Positions 49,731 to 58,664 of a stretch of 64,000 nucleotides of DNA are shown piece by piece. The first letter of the stretch is position 1. The number at the start of each line of letters is the position of its first letter. The position numbers and the translations under genes are program-made. The DNA is from Streptomyces niger. GTDB taxonomy: Bacteria > Actinomycetota > Actinomycetes > Streptomycetales > Streptomycetaceae. The stretch covers positions 62,001 through 126,000 of the forward strand of contig NZ_JOFQ01000009.1 of NCBI RefSeq assembly GCF_000718305.1. The letters run 5' to 3'. The notes below the pieces were generated by a model, which ran no database searches, was not told the origin of the DNA, and was given only the letters and a program-made list of their open reading frames with translations.

Positions 49731-52565
49731 ATGAGTGGGGGACCTCCGCAACAGACCGATCGACGCGTGGCGTACGGGAGTTCCCGTGGGCTGGTGGGGC
49801 GGGGCCGCGAGCGCCGGCTGATCGACGACCTGCTCCTCGCGGGCGCGGACGGCGGCGCCGCCCTGCTGCTCTGGGGCGAACCGGGCATTGGCAAGACGGC
49901 GCTGCTCGACTACGCGGCGGAGCGCGCCCGGGCGATGGGCGGCGACGGCGCGGCAGGCCACGGCCGCCCTGCCCCGTACGTCCTGCACGCCCGCGGCATC
50001 GAAACGGAGACCGTCCTGCCGTTCGCCACACTGGCCGACCTGCTGGTGCCGTTTTCGGCGCGTTTCAGGGACCTCCCGGGGGTGCAGCGGGCGGCGCTGG
50101 AGGCCTGTCTGGCACTGTCCGGCGAGCCCCTGGACAACCCCTACGCGGCCTGCATGGGAGCGCTGAACGTGCTGGTCGCGATGGGGGAGGAGCGTCCGGT
50201 CGTGGTCCTCGTCGACGACCTGCACTGGGCGGACCCCTCCTCGCAGCGCACCCTGCTCTTCATCGCCCGACGGCTGACCTGTACCCGCGTCGCGCTCGCC
50301 GCCACCTCGCGGGAGGACCACGGCGAGTCGACCGTCCGCAGCGTGCCCGCAGTGGAGCTCACCGGGCTGGCCGCCACCGACTGCGCCGCGCTGGTGCGCG
50401 ACGCCGGGCTGCACATGGTGCCGGCCGTGCTGGACGAGCTGGTGGCCATCAGTGACGGCAATCCGCTGGCACTGCTGGAACTCGCCGGCGGCCTGACGCC
50501 ACGTCAGGCCCGGGGTGAGTCGCCGCTCGCCGATCCGCCCTCGTTCGGGCGCCACCTGGAGCGGGCCTGGGCGGCGCGGATGGACGGCCTCCCGGTCGCG
50601 TCACGCAAGGCCCTGGTCGTGCTCGCCGCCAGCCGGTCCACCGCGTCGGACACCCTGAGCGACGCGCTGACCGCCGACGGCCTGGCCTTGGCGGACCTGT
50701 CCCCGGCCGAGGAGCACGGCCTGGTCGTGGCGACCGCCGGTGGCCTGGACTTCCGGCACCCCATCCTGCGCCCGCTGGTGCTCGCACGGGCACCGCTGGC
50801 CCACCGGCTGGCCGCCTTCCAGGCGCTCGCCGAGGTGACCACCGGGCCGTTGCGTGCCTGGTACCGGGCGGCCGCGAGCCCCGGCCCCGACGAGACGGCC
50901 GCGGCCGCCCTGGCCGAGGCCGCGCAGGAGGCCCGGCGGCGCAGCGCGTTCGAGGAATCGGCGCTGGCCTGGCGGCGTGCCGCGGCGCTGACCCCGGAGC
51001 GCGCCACCCGCGCCGAGCGGCTGCGGCGAGCCGCGGGGGACGCCTTCATCGGGGGCTCCCCGTCCGGACCCCAGTGGTGCGAGGAGGCGCTGCGGATCAC
51101 CACCGACCCGGCCGTACGGGCCGACATCGAGCTGCTGCTCGGCCGGATGTACACCTGGAACGGCGATCCGGCCCGTGCGTACGGCCTGCTGGTCGAGGCC
51201 GCCGACGCGATCCGCCCCACCGACCCGGCGCGGGCCTGCATCCTGTACGCCGACGCGGTGGTGCCCGCCCGCATGGACGGCCACGTCATGGACGCGGTAC
51301 GGATCGCCGAGGTCTCCCTCGGGCTGGCCTCGGAGACCGGGCCCGAACGGTGGCTCAGCCTGACGATGCTGGGCGCCGCGCTGGTCCTGGCCGGACAGGT
51401 GGAGCGGGGCGCGGCGATGCTGGACGCGGCCGACGGCCACGGCACCGGCGACCGGGTGCGCAACCAGCAGCTGTACGCGCTGGCGGGGCAGGCCTGGAGC
51501 CGCGCCGAGGAACCGGCCCGCAGCCGGCGCCTGTTGAACACCGCGATCGACTCGGCCCGGCGGCACAGCGCGCCCGGCGTGCTGCCCTTCACCCTCACCA
51601 TCCGCAGCGAGCTGGAGACCAGGGTCGGCCGATGGACGCCCGCGTACGGGGACGCGATGGAGGCGCTGCGCTGGGCGGCGGAACTGGGACAGCTCACCAG
51701 CGTCGGATACGCGCTGTACTGCCTCGCGCGGCTGGACGCGCTGCGCGGGGACCGGGCGCACTGCGAGGAGCAGGTGGTGCGCGCCCGGCGGGAGGTCGGC
51801 GCGTGCGGCATCGGCTGCATGGAGCTGTACCTGACCGCGGCGGTGGGCCTGTCGGCGCTGGCGCACGGCGACCACGAGATGGCCGCCGACCAGCTCGAAG
51901 AGAGCTTTGCGCACGCGGTGGCGCAGGGCGTGGGGAACCCCGAGGTGGTCCCGTTCGCCGCCGATCTCGTCGAGGCCCACATGCGGGCCGGGCGCGCCGC
52001 GCGGGCCGCCGAGGTCACCGACTGGCTGGCGGACCGGGCCCGGGACACCGGGCTCGCATCGGTGGAGGCGGCCGCGGCGCGCTGCCGGGGGTTGCTCGCG
52101 GAGTCGTGGGAGGGGGCCGAGTCGCACTTCGGCACGGCGCTCAAGGCGCACCAGCGGACCAACGCGCCGTTCGAGCGCGCCCGTACGCTGCTGTGCTGGG
52201 CCGAGATGTGCCGGCGGCTGCGCCGGCCGGCCGTCGCCCGCTCCCCGCTGACCTCGGCGCTGGCCACCTTCGAGTCGCTGGGCGCGGTGCCCTGGGCGCG
52301 CCGGGCGGCGGGCGAACTGGCGGCGGCCGGTGGCGCGCCGCGGGGCAGGCCGGCCGGGCGCGGGGCGCTGGAGTTGCTCACTCCGCAGGAGTTCCAGGTG
52401 TCCCGGGCCGTGGCGCGGGGCCTGAACAACACCGAGGCGGCCGCTTCGCTCTTCGTCTCCCGCAAGACGGTCGAGGCGCATCTCACCCGCGTCTACCGCA
52501 AGCTCAAGGTGCGTTCGCGGACCGATCTCACCCGCATCCTGGCGGCCGCCGACCTGGTCGACTGA
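49731..52565 (+). CDS. Large ATP-binding LuxR regulator (LAL/STAND type)
   Basis: The 944-residue protein has an N-terminal STAND ATPase module with Walker A GEPGIGKTALLD (about 49-60) and Walker B VVVLVDDLHWADPSS. A long helical, TPR-like middle (about 330-860) follows, then a C-terminal LuxR helix-turn-helix: LTPQEFQVSRAVARGLNNTE and FVSRKTVEAHLTRVYRKLKV. Such LAL regulators activate metabolic clusters after ligand and ATP binding. ATG 49731 follows GGGGGCGG. It is divergent from the CHAT operon, with a 197-bp shared promoter, so it may control that operon. A hairpin follows. Confidence 0.88.
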   Translation: MSGGPPQQTDRRVAYGSSRGLVGRGRERRLIDDLLLAGADGGAALLLWGEPGIGKTALLDYAAERARAMGGDGAAGHGRPAPYVLHARGIETETVLPFATLADLLVPFSARFRDLPGVQRAALEACLALSGEPLDNPYAACMGALNVLVAMGEERPVVVLVDDLHWADPSSQRTLLFIARRLTCTRVALAATSREDHGESTVRSVPAVELTGLAATDCAALVRDAGLHMVPAVLDELVAISDGNPLALLELAGGLTPRQARGESPLADPPSFGRHLERAWAARMDGLPVASRKALVVLAASRSTASDTLSDALTADGLALADLSPAEEHGLVVATAGGLDFRHPILRPLVLARAPLAHRLAAFQALAEVTTGPLRAWYRAAASPGPDETAAAALAEAAQEARRRSAFEESALAWRRAAALTPERATRAERLRRAAGDAFIGGSPSGPQWCEEALRITTDPAVRADIELLLGRMYTWNGDPARAYGLLVEAADAIRPTDPARACILYADAVVPARMDGHVMDAVRIAEVSLGLASETGPERWLSLTMLGAALVLAGQVERGAAMLDAADGHGTGDRVRNQQLYALAGQAWSRAEEPARSRRLLNTAIDSARRHSAPGVLPFTLTIRSELETRVGRWTPAYGDAMEALRWAAELGQLTSVGYALYCLARLDALRGDRAHCEEQVVRARREVGACGIGCMELYLTAAVGLSALAHGDHEMAADQLEESFAHAVAQGVGNPEVVPFAADLVEAHMRAGRAARAAEVTDWLADRARDTGLASVEAAAARCRGLLAESWEGAESHFGTALKAHQRTNAPFERARTLLCWAEMCRRLRRPAVARSPLTSALATFESLGAVPWARRAAGELAAAGGAPRGRPAGRGALELLTPQEFQVSRAVARGLNNTEAAASLFVSRKTVEAHLTRVYRKLKVRSRTDLTRILAAADLVD

Positions 52566-52613
52566 GCCCGCCGGAGGCGCCGCGAGCCCCCTGACGCCCC
52601 GGAAAAACAACGA

Positions 52614-52639
52614 ACCCCGGTCGCATTGGCGGCCGGGGT
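52614..52639 (+). terminator. Hairpin between the LuxR gene and helD
   Basis: ACCCCGGTCGC (52614-52624) pairs with GCGGCCGGGGT (52629-52639) with one wobble pair and a 4-nt loop, about 50 bp after the LuxR stop. TATATT (52651-52656) just beyond could be the -10 of the next gene. Confidence 0.65.
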
Positions 52640-52732
52640 GGACTTCCGCGTATATTGGGAGATTCGCATGCCGAGAAGAAATTCAGGCAGGGCGAAGCTA
52701 ACTGGAGTCATCTTAACCAGGCGGGAGTCGAA

Positions 52733-55036
52733 TTGTCAATCCAGGTGCCGGGCGAGGAATCGGGCGTGGGGCCGGACCGGGCCGCCGACGAGGAGATGCG
52801 CCGCGAGCAGGAATTCATCGACATGCTCTACGAGCGCCTCGGCGAGCTGCGGGCCGGCGCGGGCGCCGCGGTCCAGGGCGCCCTGGCGGTCGCCGACGCC
52901 GGCACGATGCAGGCCCGGCTGGAGCGGGACGTGACCGTCGCCGAGCAGGCCGGGGTGCTCGCCGCCCTGGACGCGGGCGAGCACGGCCTCTGCTTCGGCC
53001 GGCTCTCCTTCCGCGACGGCGCCGACCACCACATCGGCCGGATCGGCATCCGGCGCGACGACGCCGCACACACGCCGCTGGTCATCGACTGGCGCGCCGA
53101 CGTCGCGCGCCCCTTCTACCTCGCCACCGGGCACACCCCGATGGGGCTGCGCCGCCGGCGCCACATCTCCACCGAAGGCCGCCGCGTCACCGCCCTGCAC
53201 GACGAGCTCATGGACCTCGCCGACACGGTGCGCACCGGCCACGAGGGCACCGACGCCGACACCGTACTGCTCGCTGCCCTGGACGCGGCCCGCACCGGCC
53301 GGATGCACGACATCGTGCAGACCATCCAGGCCGAGCAGGACCGCATCATCCGCGCCCCGCACCGCGGCGTCATGGTCGTCGAGGGCGGCCCCGGCACCGG
53401 CAAGACCGTCGTCGCCCTGCACCGCGCCGCGTACCTGCTCTACGCGCACCGCGAGGTGCTCGCCCGGCGCGCCGTCCTCATCGTCGGCCCCAACCCGGCG
53501 TTCCTCGGCTACATCGGCGAGGTGCTGCCCGCGCTCGGCGAGACCGGCGTGCTGCTCGCCTCGCCCGGCGAACTCTTCCCCGGCATCACCGCGACCGGCA
53601 CCGACACGCCCGAGGCCGCCGCGGTCAAGGGCGGCGCCGCGATGGCCGACGCGCTGGCCGCGTACGTCCGCGACCGCCAGCGGCTCCCCGAGCCCGGCAC
53701 CGTCGTCCCGCACGAGGACGGCGACCTCCTCCTCGACCCGGACATCGTCCTGGAGGCCCGCCATCAGGCGCGCGAGACCAAGCTGCCGCACAACCTCGCC
53801 CGCCCGCACTTCGCCTTCCGGATCATCGACGCGCTGACCGCCCAGCTCGCCGACCGGCTCGGCGCCGACCCCTACGGCGGCCCGAACTTCCTCGGCCCCG
53901 ACGACATCGCCCAGCTCGGCAAGGCCATCGCGGCCAGCCCCGAGGTGCACGCCGCCATCGCCGACCTCTGGCCCGTCCTCACCCCGCAGGAACTGGTCGC
54001 CGACTTCCTCGCCGACCCCGTGCACCTCCCTGAGGCCGACGCGGCGGCGATCCGGCGCGAGGGTGGCGAGTGGACCCCCGCCGACATCCCCCTCCTGGAC
54101 GAGGCCGCCGAGCTGCTCGGCGACGACGACTCGGCCGCGCAGGCCGCCGCCGAGGCCGAGCGCCAGGAGCGCATCGCCTACGCGCAGGGCGTGATCGACC
54201 TCGCGTACGCCTCGCGCACGCACGAGTTCGAGGGCAAGGACGACGAGGATTCGGAGGTACTGGGCGTCCAGGACCTCATCGACGCCGAGCTGCTCGCCGA
54301 CCGGCAGGAGGAGGCCGACCACCGGACCGCGGCCGAGCGTGCCGCCGCCGACCGCACCTGGGCCTTCGGCCACATCATCGTCGACGAGGCGCAGGAGCTG
54401 TCCGCGATGATGTGGCGGCTGCTGATGCGCCGCTGCCCGACCCGCTCGATGACGCTGGTCGGCGACCCGGCGCAGACCGCCGAGCCCGGCAGCTGCGGTA
54501 CGTGGGAGTCCATCCTCACGCCGTACGTCGGCGACCGCTGGGAGCACGTGCGCCTCGGCGTCAACTACCGCACCCCCGCCGAGATCATGGAGGTCGCGGC
54601 GGCGGCGCTCCGGGCCGCGTACGCCGGCACCCCGCAGGCCGAGGCCTTCGAACCGCCGCGCTCGGTCCGCTCCACCGGCGTACCGCCCTGGTCCGAGCGC
54701 ACCGACGACCTGCCGCGCGCGGTCGCCGAGGCGGTCGCCCGGGAGGCTGGCACCGAGGGCCGGCTCGCGGTCATCGCCCAGCAGCAGCACCACGAAGCCC
54801 TGCTGGCCGCGCTCCCCGCCGCGTCCGCCGGCCCGGCCCCCGACCTGACCAGCCCGGTCGTCCTCCTGGACCCGCGGCAGGCCAAGGGCCTGGAGTTCGA
54901 CACGGTGCTGGTGGCGGAGCCGGCCGAGTTCGGCGTGAGCGACCTCTACGTCGCCCTCACCCGCGCCACCCAGCGGCTGGGCGTGGTCCACACGCAGCCG
55001 CTCCCGGCGGGGCTGGCGGGGCTGACGCCCCGCTGA
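52733..55036 (+). CDS. HelD-type superfamily I ATPase (RNA polymerase recycling)
   Basis: The 767-residue protein is a HelD-like helicase homologue. An N-terminal coiled-coil arm (about 15-70) precedes WRADVARPFYLATGHTPMGL, Walker A VVEGGPGTGKTVVALHRAAYLL (about 215-235), Walker B HIIVDEAQELSAMMW, VGDPAQTAEPGS, LGVNYRTPAEI and the C-terminal KGLEFDTVLVAEP. HelD removes RNA polymerase from stalled or inactive complexes, and the Streptomyces version HelR gives rifamycin tolerance. TTG 52733 is chosen because GCGGGAG sits just upstream and coding bias starts there. I saw no rifamycin-associated element upstream. Confidence 0.85.
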   Translation: MSIQVPGEESGVGPDRAADEEMRREQEFIDMLYERLGELRAGAGAAVQGALAVADAGTMQARLERDVTVAEQAGVLAALDAGEHGLCFGRLSFRDGADHHIGRIGIRRDDAAHTPLVIDWRADVARPFYLATGHTPMGLRRRRHISTEGRRVTALHDELMDLADTVRTGHEGTDADTVLLAALDAARTGRMHDIVQTIQAEQDRIIRAPHRGVMVVEGGPGTGKTVVALHRAAYLLYAHREVLARRAVLIVGPNPAFLGYIGEVLPALGETGVLLASPGELFPGITATGTDTPEAAAVKGGAAMADALAAYVRDRQRLPEPGTVVPHEDGDLLLDPDIVLEARHQARETKLPHNLARPHFAFRIIDALTAQLADRLGADPYGGPNFLGPDDIAQLGKAIAASPEVHAAIADLWPVLTPQELVADFLADPVHLPEADAAAIRREGGEWTPADIPLLDEAAELLGDDDSAAQAAAEAERQERIAYAQGVIDLAYASRTHEFEGKDDEDSEVLGVQDLIDAELLADRQEEADHRTAAERAAADRTWAFGHIIVDEAQELSAMMWRLLMRRCPTRSMTLVGDPAQTAEPGSCGTWESILTPYVGDRWEHVRLGVNYRTPAEIMEVAAAALRAAYAGTPQAEAFEPPRSVRSTGVPPWSERTDDLPRAVAEAVAREAGTEGRLAVIAQQQHHEALLAALPAASAGPAPDLTSPVVLLDPRQAKGLEFDTVLVAEPAEFGVSDLYVALTRATQRLGVVHTQPLPAGLAGLTPR

Positions 55037-55105
55037 GGCCGACGGTCGACGGCCGGCGGCAGTGCTGTCCCGGCCGTCGACAGCCGAACCCTCATCGCCC
55101 TACCC

Positions 55106-55146
55106 TGTGTTCGTCATTCCGGCCGTTGACCGGAATGACGAACACA
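55106..55146. promoter_or_regulatory. 41-bp perfect inverted repeat upstream of the IclR gene
   Basis: The 17-bp arm TGTGTTCGTCATTCCGG (55106-55122) is repeated exactly in inverted form at 55130-55146 around a 7-nt spacer. It lies 30 bp before the IclR start and about 70 bp after helD. It is long enough to be either a terminator for helD or an operator for the IclR protein. Confidence 0.6.
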
Positions 55147-55175
55147 ATCGGCGCGGCGGAGGGTGGGTGAACGGC

Positions 55176-55949
55176 ATGGGGCGACTGGTTCCTGCGGTGA
55201 CCCGGGCACTGGACATACTCGAACTGTTCCTGGAGGCGGACGGCCCGCAGTCGGCCCCCGACGTGGTCCGCAAGCTCCAGCTGCCGCGCACCACCGTGCA
55301 CGAGCTGCTCACCACCCTGGCGGCCCGCTCCTACCTGGTCCCCGTACCCGACCAGCCGGGTCGCTACCGCCTCGGGGTCCGCGCGTACCAGCTCGGCAGC
55401 CGGTACGCCGAACAGCTCGACCTCGCGGCCGAGGGGCAGCGGGTCGCCCGCGAGGTGGCCGCCACCTGCGACGAGACGGTGCACGTCGCCATCCTGGAGG
55501 GTGCCGACGTCATCTACATCGCGAAGGTCGACTCCACGCACGCCGTCCGCATGGTCTCGGCGGCGGGCCGCCGGCTGCCCGCACACTGCACCGCGGTCGG
55601 CAAGATGCTCCTCGCCTCGCTCCCCGAAGCGGAGCTGGACGCCCGCATCGAGGACCGCGAGCTGGTCGCCCTGACGCCCGGCAGCATCACCGACCAGACG
55701 GCCCTGCGCGCCGAACTCGCCGCGATCCGGGACCGCGGCACCGCCACCGAGCACCGCGAGTCCAACCCGGACGTGTCCTGCGTCGCGGCCCCGGTCCGCG
55801 ACAGCACCGGCCGGGTCGTCGCCGCGCTCTCCATCTCCGTCCCGATGATCCGCTGGACCGACTCCAGCGAGACCGAACTCGCCGAGCTGGCCACCAAGGG
55901 CGCCCGCGACCTGTCCACGAGCCTGGGGCATCGGGGGGCGTGGCGGTGA
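55176..55949 (+). CDS. IclR-family transcriptional regulator
   Basis: The 257-residue protein has an IclR winged helix (VPAVTRALDILELFLEADGP, RKLQLPRTTVHELLTTLAARSYL) and an effector domain with the family motifs AILEGADVIYIAKVDSTHAVRM, LPAHCTAVGKMLLASLPEAEL and HRESNPDVSCVAAPVRDSTG. Its target is not obvious: downstream is the convergent decarboxylase gene and upstream helD. ATG 55176 is used; GTG 55167 is an alternative with the better-placed GGAGG. The inverted repeat 55106-55146 may be its own operator. Confidence 0.87.
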   Translation: MGRLVPAVTRALDILELFLEADGPQSAPDVVRKLQLPRTTVHELLTTLAARSYLVPVPDQPGRYRLGVRAYQLGSRYAEQLDLAAEGQRVAREVAATCDETVHVAILEGADVIYIAKVDSTHAVRMVSAAGRRLPAHCTAVGKMLLASLPEAELDARIEDRELVALTPGSITDQTALRAELAAIRDRGTATEHRESNPDVSCVAAPVRDSTGRVVAALSISVPMIRWTDSSETELAELATKGARDLSTSLGHRGAWR

Positions 55950-56005
55950 CGCGACCGCCGGCATGGCGGTGACGCGACCGCTGGCGTGGCGGTGACTGGC
56001 GGTGC
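55941..56005. repeat. 23-bp tandem repeat across the end of the IclR gene
   Basis: A unit beginning TGGCGGTGACGCGACCGC occurs at 55941-55963 and 55964-55986, with a partial third copy from 55987. The first copy contains the IclR stop codon. The gap to 56028 has no gene. Confidence 0.6.
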
Positions 56006-56028
56006 ACCAGCGGCGTGCTGACGGAGCG

Positions 56029-57405
56029 TCACTTTTTGGCTAGCAGTGAGCCGAGGACGCGGTCGACGACCTCCTCGGTGATGCCGGGGTGCAGGAAGGC
56101 GATGCGCGCGACGGTCTCGCCCTCCCACACGGTCGGAGTGACGAACGCCGTGCCGGCGGCGAGCAGCCGCTTGCACCAGGCGTGGTAGTCGCGCGGCTGC
56201 CAGCCGGCGCGGCGTATCAGGATGACGGACAGCTCGGGCTCCCGGAGGAGCTCCAGGCCGTCGGTGCGCTCGACGGCGCGAGCGGCGTACCGGGCGATGC
56301 GCAGGCCGTGGGCGACGGCGTCCCGGTACGCGTCCGTGCCGTGCACGGCGAGCGAGAACCACAGCGGCAGGCCGCGCGGGCGCCGGGTGAGGTGGTACGC
56401 GTAGTCGCTCGGGTTCCATTCCAGGTCGTCGGCGCCCGCACCGTCACCGTGGATGGCGTCGAGGTACGAGGCGTCCTGGGTGTGGACGGCCTTGGCCGGC
56501 CGCGGGTCCCGGTACAGCAGCGCCCCGCAGTCGAACGGCGCGAACATCCACTTGTGCGGATCGACGACGAGCGAGTCGGCGTGTTCGATGCCGGCCATCC
56601 GGGCGCGCACTTCGGGTACGAAGAGGCCGCCGCCTCCGTACGCGGCGTCGACGTGGAACCACAGGCCGCGGGCGCGGGCCTGTGCGGCGACGCCGGCCAG
56701 GTCGTCGATGATGCCCGCGTTGGTGGTGCCGGCGGTGGCGACCACGGCGACGACTGGCCCGCCGCCGTCGTGCTCGGCGGCGTCCAGGGCCGTGCGCACG
56801 GCCGCGCCGGTGAGCCGGTGGTCCTCGGTCGGTACGACGAGGCTGTCGATGCCGAGGATGCGCAGGGTGTTGCCGACGGAGGAGTGCACCTGGTCGCTGA
56901 CGGCGATGCGGACGGGGGCGTGCCCGGTGAGCCCGAGCCGGTGCCGTCCCGTGTCGCGGGCGACGACGAGTCCGGAGAGGTTGCCGGCCGAGCCGCCGCT
57001 GACGAAGCAGCCGCCGGCGCTCTCCGGGAGGCCCGCGAGGTCCGCGATGAGGCGCAGTACCTGGTTCTCGGCGGCGATGGCGCCGGACGCCTCCAGCCAG
57101 GAGATGCCGTGCAGCGAAGAGCCGGAGACGATCATGTCGAAGAGGGCGGCGGCCTTGGTGGGGGCGCCGGGGATGAAGGCCAGGTAGGCCGGGTGGTCGC
57201 AGGAGACCACGGTCGGTTCCATCTTCTCGGCGTACGTACGCAGCACGTCGGCGGCCGGGCGCGGCTCCGTGCCTATCGCGTCCTTGAGGGCGACGTCCAG
57301 CTCGGCGGCGTCGCCGGGGCGGCCGAGCGGCGGCTCGGGTAGGGACAGGCGGTGGCGGAGGTGCTCCATCACCTGACGGGTGAGGTCCTCGTCGTAGGTG
57401 TGCAG
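56029..57405 (-). CDS. Group II PLP-dependent decarboxylase
   Basis: The 458-residue protein is an aspartate/glutamate/aromatic amino-acid decarboxylase-type enzyme. SGGSAGNLSGLVVARD binds the phosphate, LWFHVDAAYGGGGLF holds the Asp that contacts the pyridine ring, and VVDPHKWMFAPFDCGALLY carries the PLP Lys. Substrate is unknown. The natural N-terminus appears to be LHTYDEDLTRQVMEHL, whose first codon is CTG at 57405 seven bases after GGGAGG. The first ordinary start, GTG 57372, has no ribosome binding site. It is followed tail to tail by IclR and is divergent in regulation from a GntR gene upstream on the same strand. Confidence 0.83.
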   Translation of the reverse strand: MHTYDEDLTRQVMEHLRHRLSLPEPPLGRPGDAAELDVALKDAIGTEPRPAADVLRTYAEKMEPTVVSCDHPAYLAFIPGAPTKAAALFDMIVSGSSLHGISWLEASGAIAAENQVLRLIADLAGLPESAGGCFVSGGSAGNLSGLVVARDTGRHRLGLTGHAPVRIAVSDQVHSSVGNTLRILGIDSLVVPTEDHRLTGAAVRTALDAAEHDGGGPVVAVVATAGTTNAGIIDDLAGVAAQARARGLWFHVDAAYGGGGLFVPEVRARMAGIEHADSLVVDPHKWMFAPFDCGALLYRDPRPAKAVHTQDASYLDAIHGDGAGADDLEWNPSDYAYHLTRRPRGLPLWFSLAVHGTDAYRDAVAHGLRIARYAARAVERTDGLELLREPELSVILIRRAGWQPRDYHAWCKRLLAAGTAFVTPTVWEGETVARIAFLHPGITEEVVDRVLGSLLAKK

Positions 57406-57428
57406 GGGGTACCTCCCGGGGCTCGGTA

Positions 57429-57450
57429 ATTGGGTCCTTCCGGACCCAAT
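57429..57450. promoter_or_regulatory. Operator-like dyad upstream of the decarboxylase gene
   Basis: ATTGGGTCC (57429-57437) and GGACCCAAT (57442-57450) form a perfect 9-4-9 dyad 24 bp before the proposed CTG start. It resembles GntR/FadR sites and is probably bound by the GntR protein encoded at 57522. A related ATTGGG/GACCCATT arrangement lies upstream of that gene. Confidence 0.6.
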
Positions 57451-57521
57451 CCGGAGGGTAAGTGAGCCCCTGAGCGGTGGTCAAGGCGGTACTGGTGCGC
57501 TCCGCATCCCGGCAGCAGCCG

Positions 57522-58313
57522 TCAGCCACGGCCCTCGAAGTGGTCGAGCAGGCGCAGGAACTGCTGGTAGGAGTCGGCCAGGTGCTCCCGCATCCGCTGC
57601 TCCGCCGTCGCTCCGTCGCCGGCGAGCACGGCGAGCGCGATGCCTTCGTGGTCGTCGCGGAAGACGCAGCTCAGGTCGGCGTCCGCGCCGTACACCACAT
57701 GCCAGTCGGCGTGCAGCCACAGCGCGTTGCCGCCCACGAACATCTCGGCGCGGGCCTTCGCCACCGCCTCGTGCAGCACCTCGTTGCCGCCGGCCGCCGC
57801 CACGGCGAGGTGGAACCGGCTGTCCACCCGGTGGTACGCGCTGATGTCGACGGCCGCGCCGGCCTTCCCGATCCCGACGTCCAGCAGTTTGACCAGCTCG
57901 CGGCGGGCCCGGGTGGAACCGCGCTCCGCCGCGAGCCGGGCCGCGAGCGGCTCGACGGCCCCCCGGTACTCCATGTAGTCCCGCAGGGTCGCCCGGATGT
58001 CCGCGGCCACGGCCGCCTGCGCGCCCGTACCGGCGGCGCCGACGGGGGCCGCCGGCGCCACCCGGGTGCCGCCGTTGCGGCCCAGCGTCGTCACGACCAG
58101 GCCTTCCTCGGCCAGCTGCCGCAGGGCCTGCCGTACGGTGTTGCGCCCCGCGCCGAACGCCGCGGCCAGCTCGCGCTCGGTCGGCAGCCGGTCGCCGGGC
58201 TCGAAGCCGCCCAGGGCGATCCGCTTCCGCAGCGCCTCGGCGACGACGTCGCGCGACGCGGACCGGCGCGTGCCGTCCTGCTCCGCGTCCCTGTCCGCGC
58301 CCGTACCGCTCAT
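57522..58313 (-). CDS. GntR-family regulator, FadR (FCD) subfamily
   Basis: The 263-residue protein has an N-terminal winged helix (DVVAEALRKRIALGGFEPGD, LPTERELAAAFGAGRNTVRQALRQLAEEGLV) and a C-terminal FCD domain. That domain contains EYRGAVEPLAARLAAERG, FHLAVAAAGGNEVLHEA and DHEGIALAVLAGDGATAEQRMREHL, with the Asp/His metal-site residues. It precedes the decarboxylase gene on the same strand, and the two promoters share a TTGGG-type dyad, so it probably regulates both. ATG 58313 is the first start. Confidence 0.87.
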   Translation of the reverse strand: MSGTGADRDAEQDGTRRSASRDVVAEALRKRIALGGFEPGDRLPTERELAAAFGAGRNTVRQALRQLAEEGLVVTTLGRNGGTRVAPAAPVGAAGTGAQAAVAADIRATLRDYMEYRGAVEPLAARLAAERGSTRARRELVKLLDVGIGKAGAAVDISAYHRVDSRFHLAVAAAGGNEVLHEAVAKARAEMFVGGNALWLHADWHVVYGADADLSCVFRDDHEGIALAVLAGDGATAEQRMREHLADSYQQFLRLLDHFEGRG

Positions 58314-58415
58314 CCGTGACTCTCCGTGGGTGAAGGGTTCTGCTCAGCCCGCTGCGGAGCTCTCCTCAGACCCTATTGACGGCCCTCCGGGGCGACCTTA
58401 CCGTCCACTGAACGG

Positions 58416-58438
58416 ATTGGGCCTGCAGTAGACCCATT
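58416..58438. promoter_or_regulatory. GntR-like half sites upstream of the GntR gene
   Basis: ATTGGG (58416-58421) and ACCCATT (58432-58438) face each other across 10 bp, recalling the perfect dyad at 57429-57450. It fits autoregulation by the GntR protein. The 153-bp gap 58314-58466 has no gene. Confidence 0.4.
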
Positions 58439-58466
58439 CACATCGGTGAGGCGATGTTCGCTGCGC

Positions 58467-58664
58467 TCACGGAGTTCCTGGCCGCGCACCGTTGGGGCGA
58501 GTGATCGCCCCGATGAACGCGCCCCAAGCCTCCGGACCGACCGAAACCGGGACCCCGGACGGGTCCTTGGAGTCACGTATGAGGACGGTTTCCCCGGCGT
58601 TCGCGACCTCGACGCAGTCGGGCCCGTCGGCCGTGCTGTAGCTGCTCTTCAACCAGTTCAGCAT
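58467..58664 (-). CDS. DUF397 protein of the second Scr1 module
   Basis: The 65-residue protein shows the DUF397 pattern: LNWLKSSYSTADGPDCVEVA, VLIRDSKDPSGVPVSVGPEAW. ATG 58664 lies 7 bp inside the end of the Scr1 gene (ATGCTGA), so the two are coupled. It is diverged from the DUF397 proteins at 26.7-27.3 kb and has a Pro-rich tail. Confidence 0.87.
   Translation of the reverse strand: MLNWLKSSYSTADGPDCVEVANAGETVLIRDSKDPSGVPVSVGPEAWGAFIGAITRPNGARPGTP

Noticed and set aside
49658..50455. A frame at ATG 49658 with a good GGGAGGAG, overlapping the start of the LuxR gene
   Set aside because: After the first few codons it is only the Arg/Pro-rich shadow of the LuxR gene. The LuxR frame has a stop at 49659 and a usable start at 49731. 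The site may still be a leader, but I cannot support it as a gene.
52736..54991. Minus-strand frame of about 750 codons across helD
   Set aside because: It is a Gly/Val/Arg/Asp-rich antisense shadow. The plus strand has Walker and helicase motifs.
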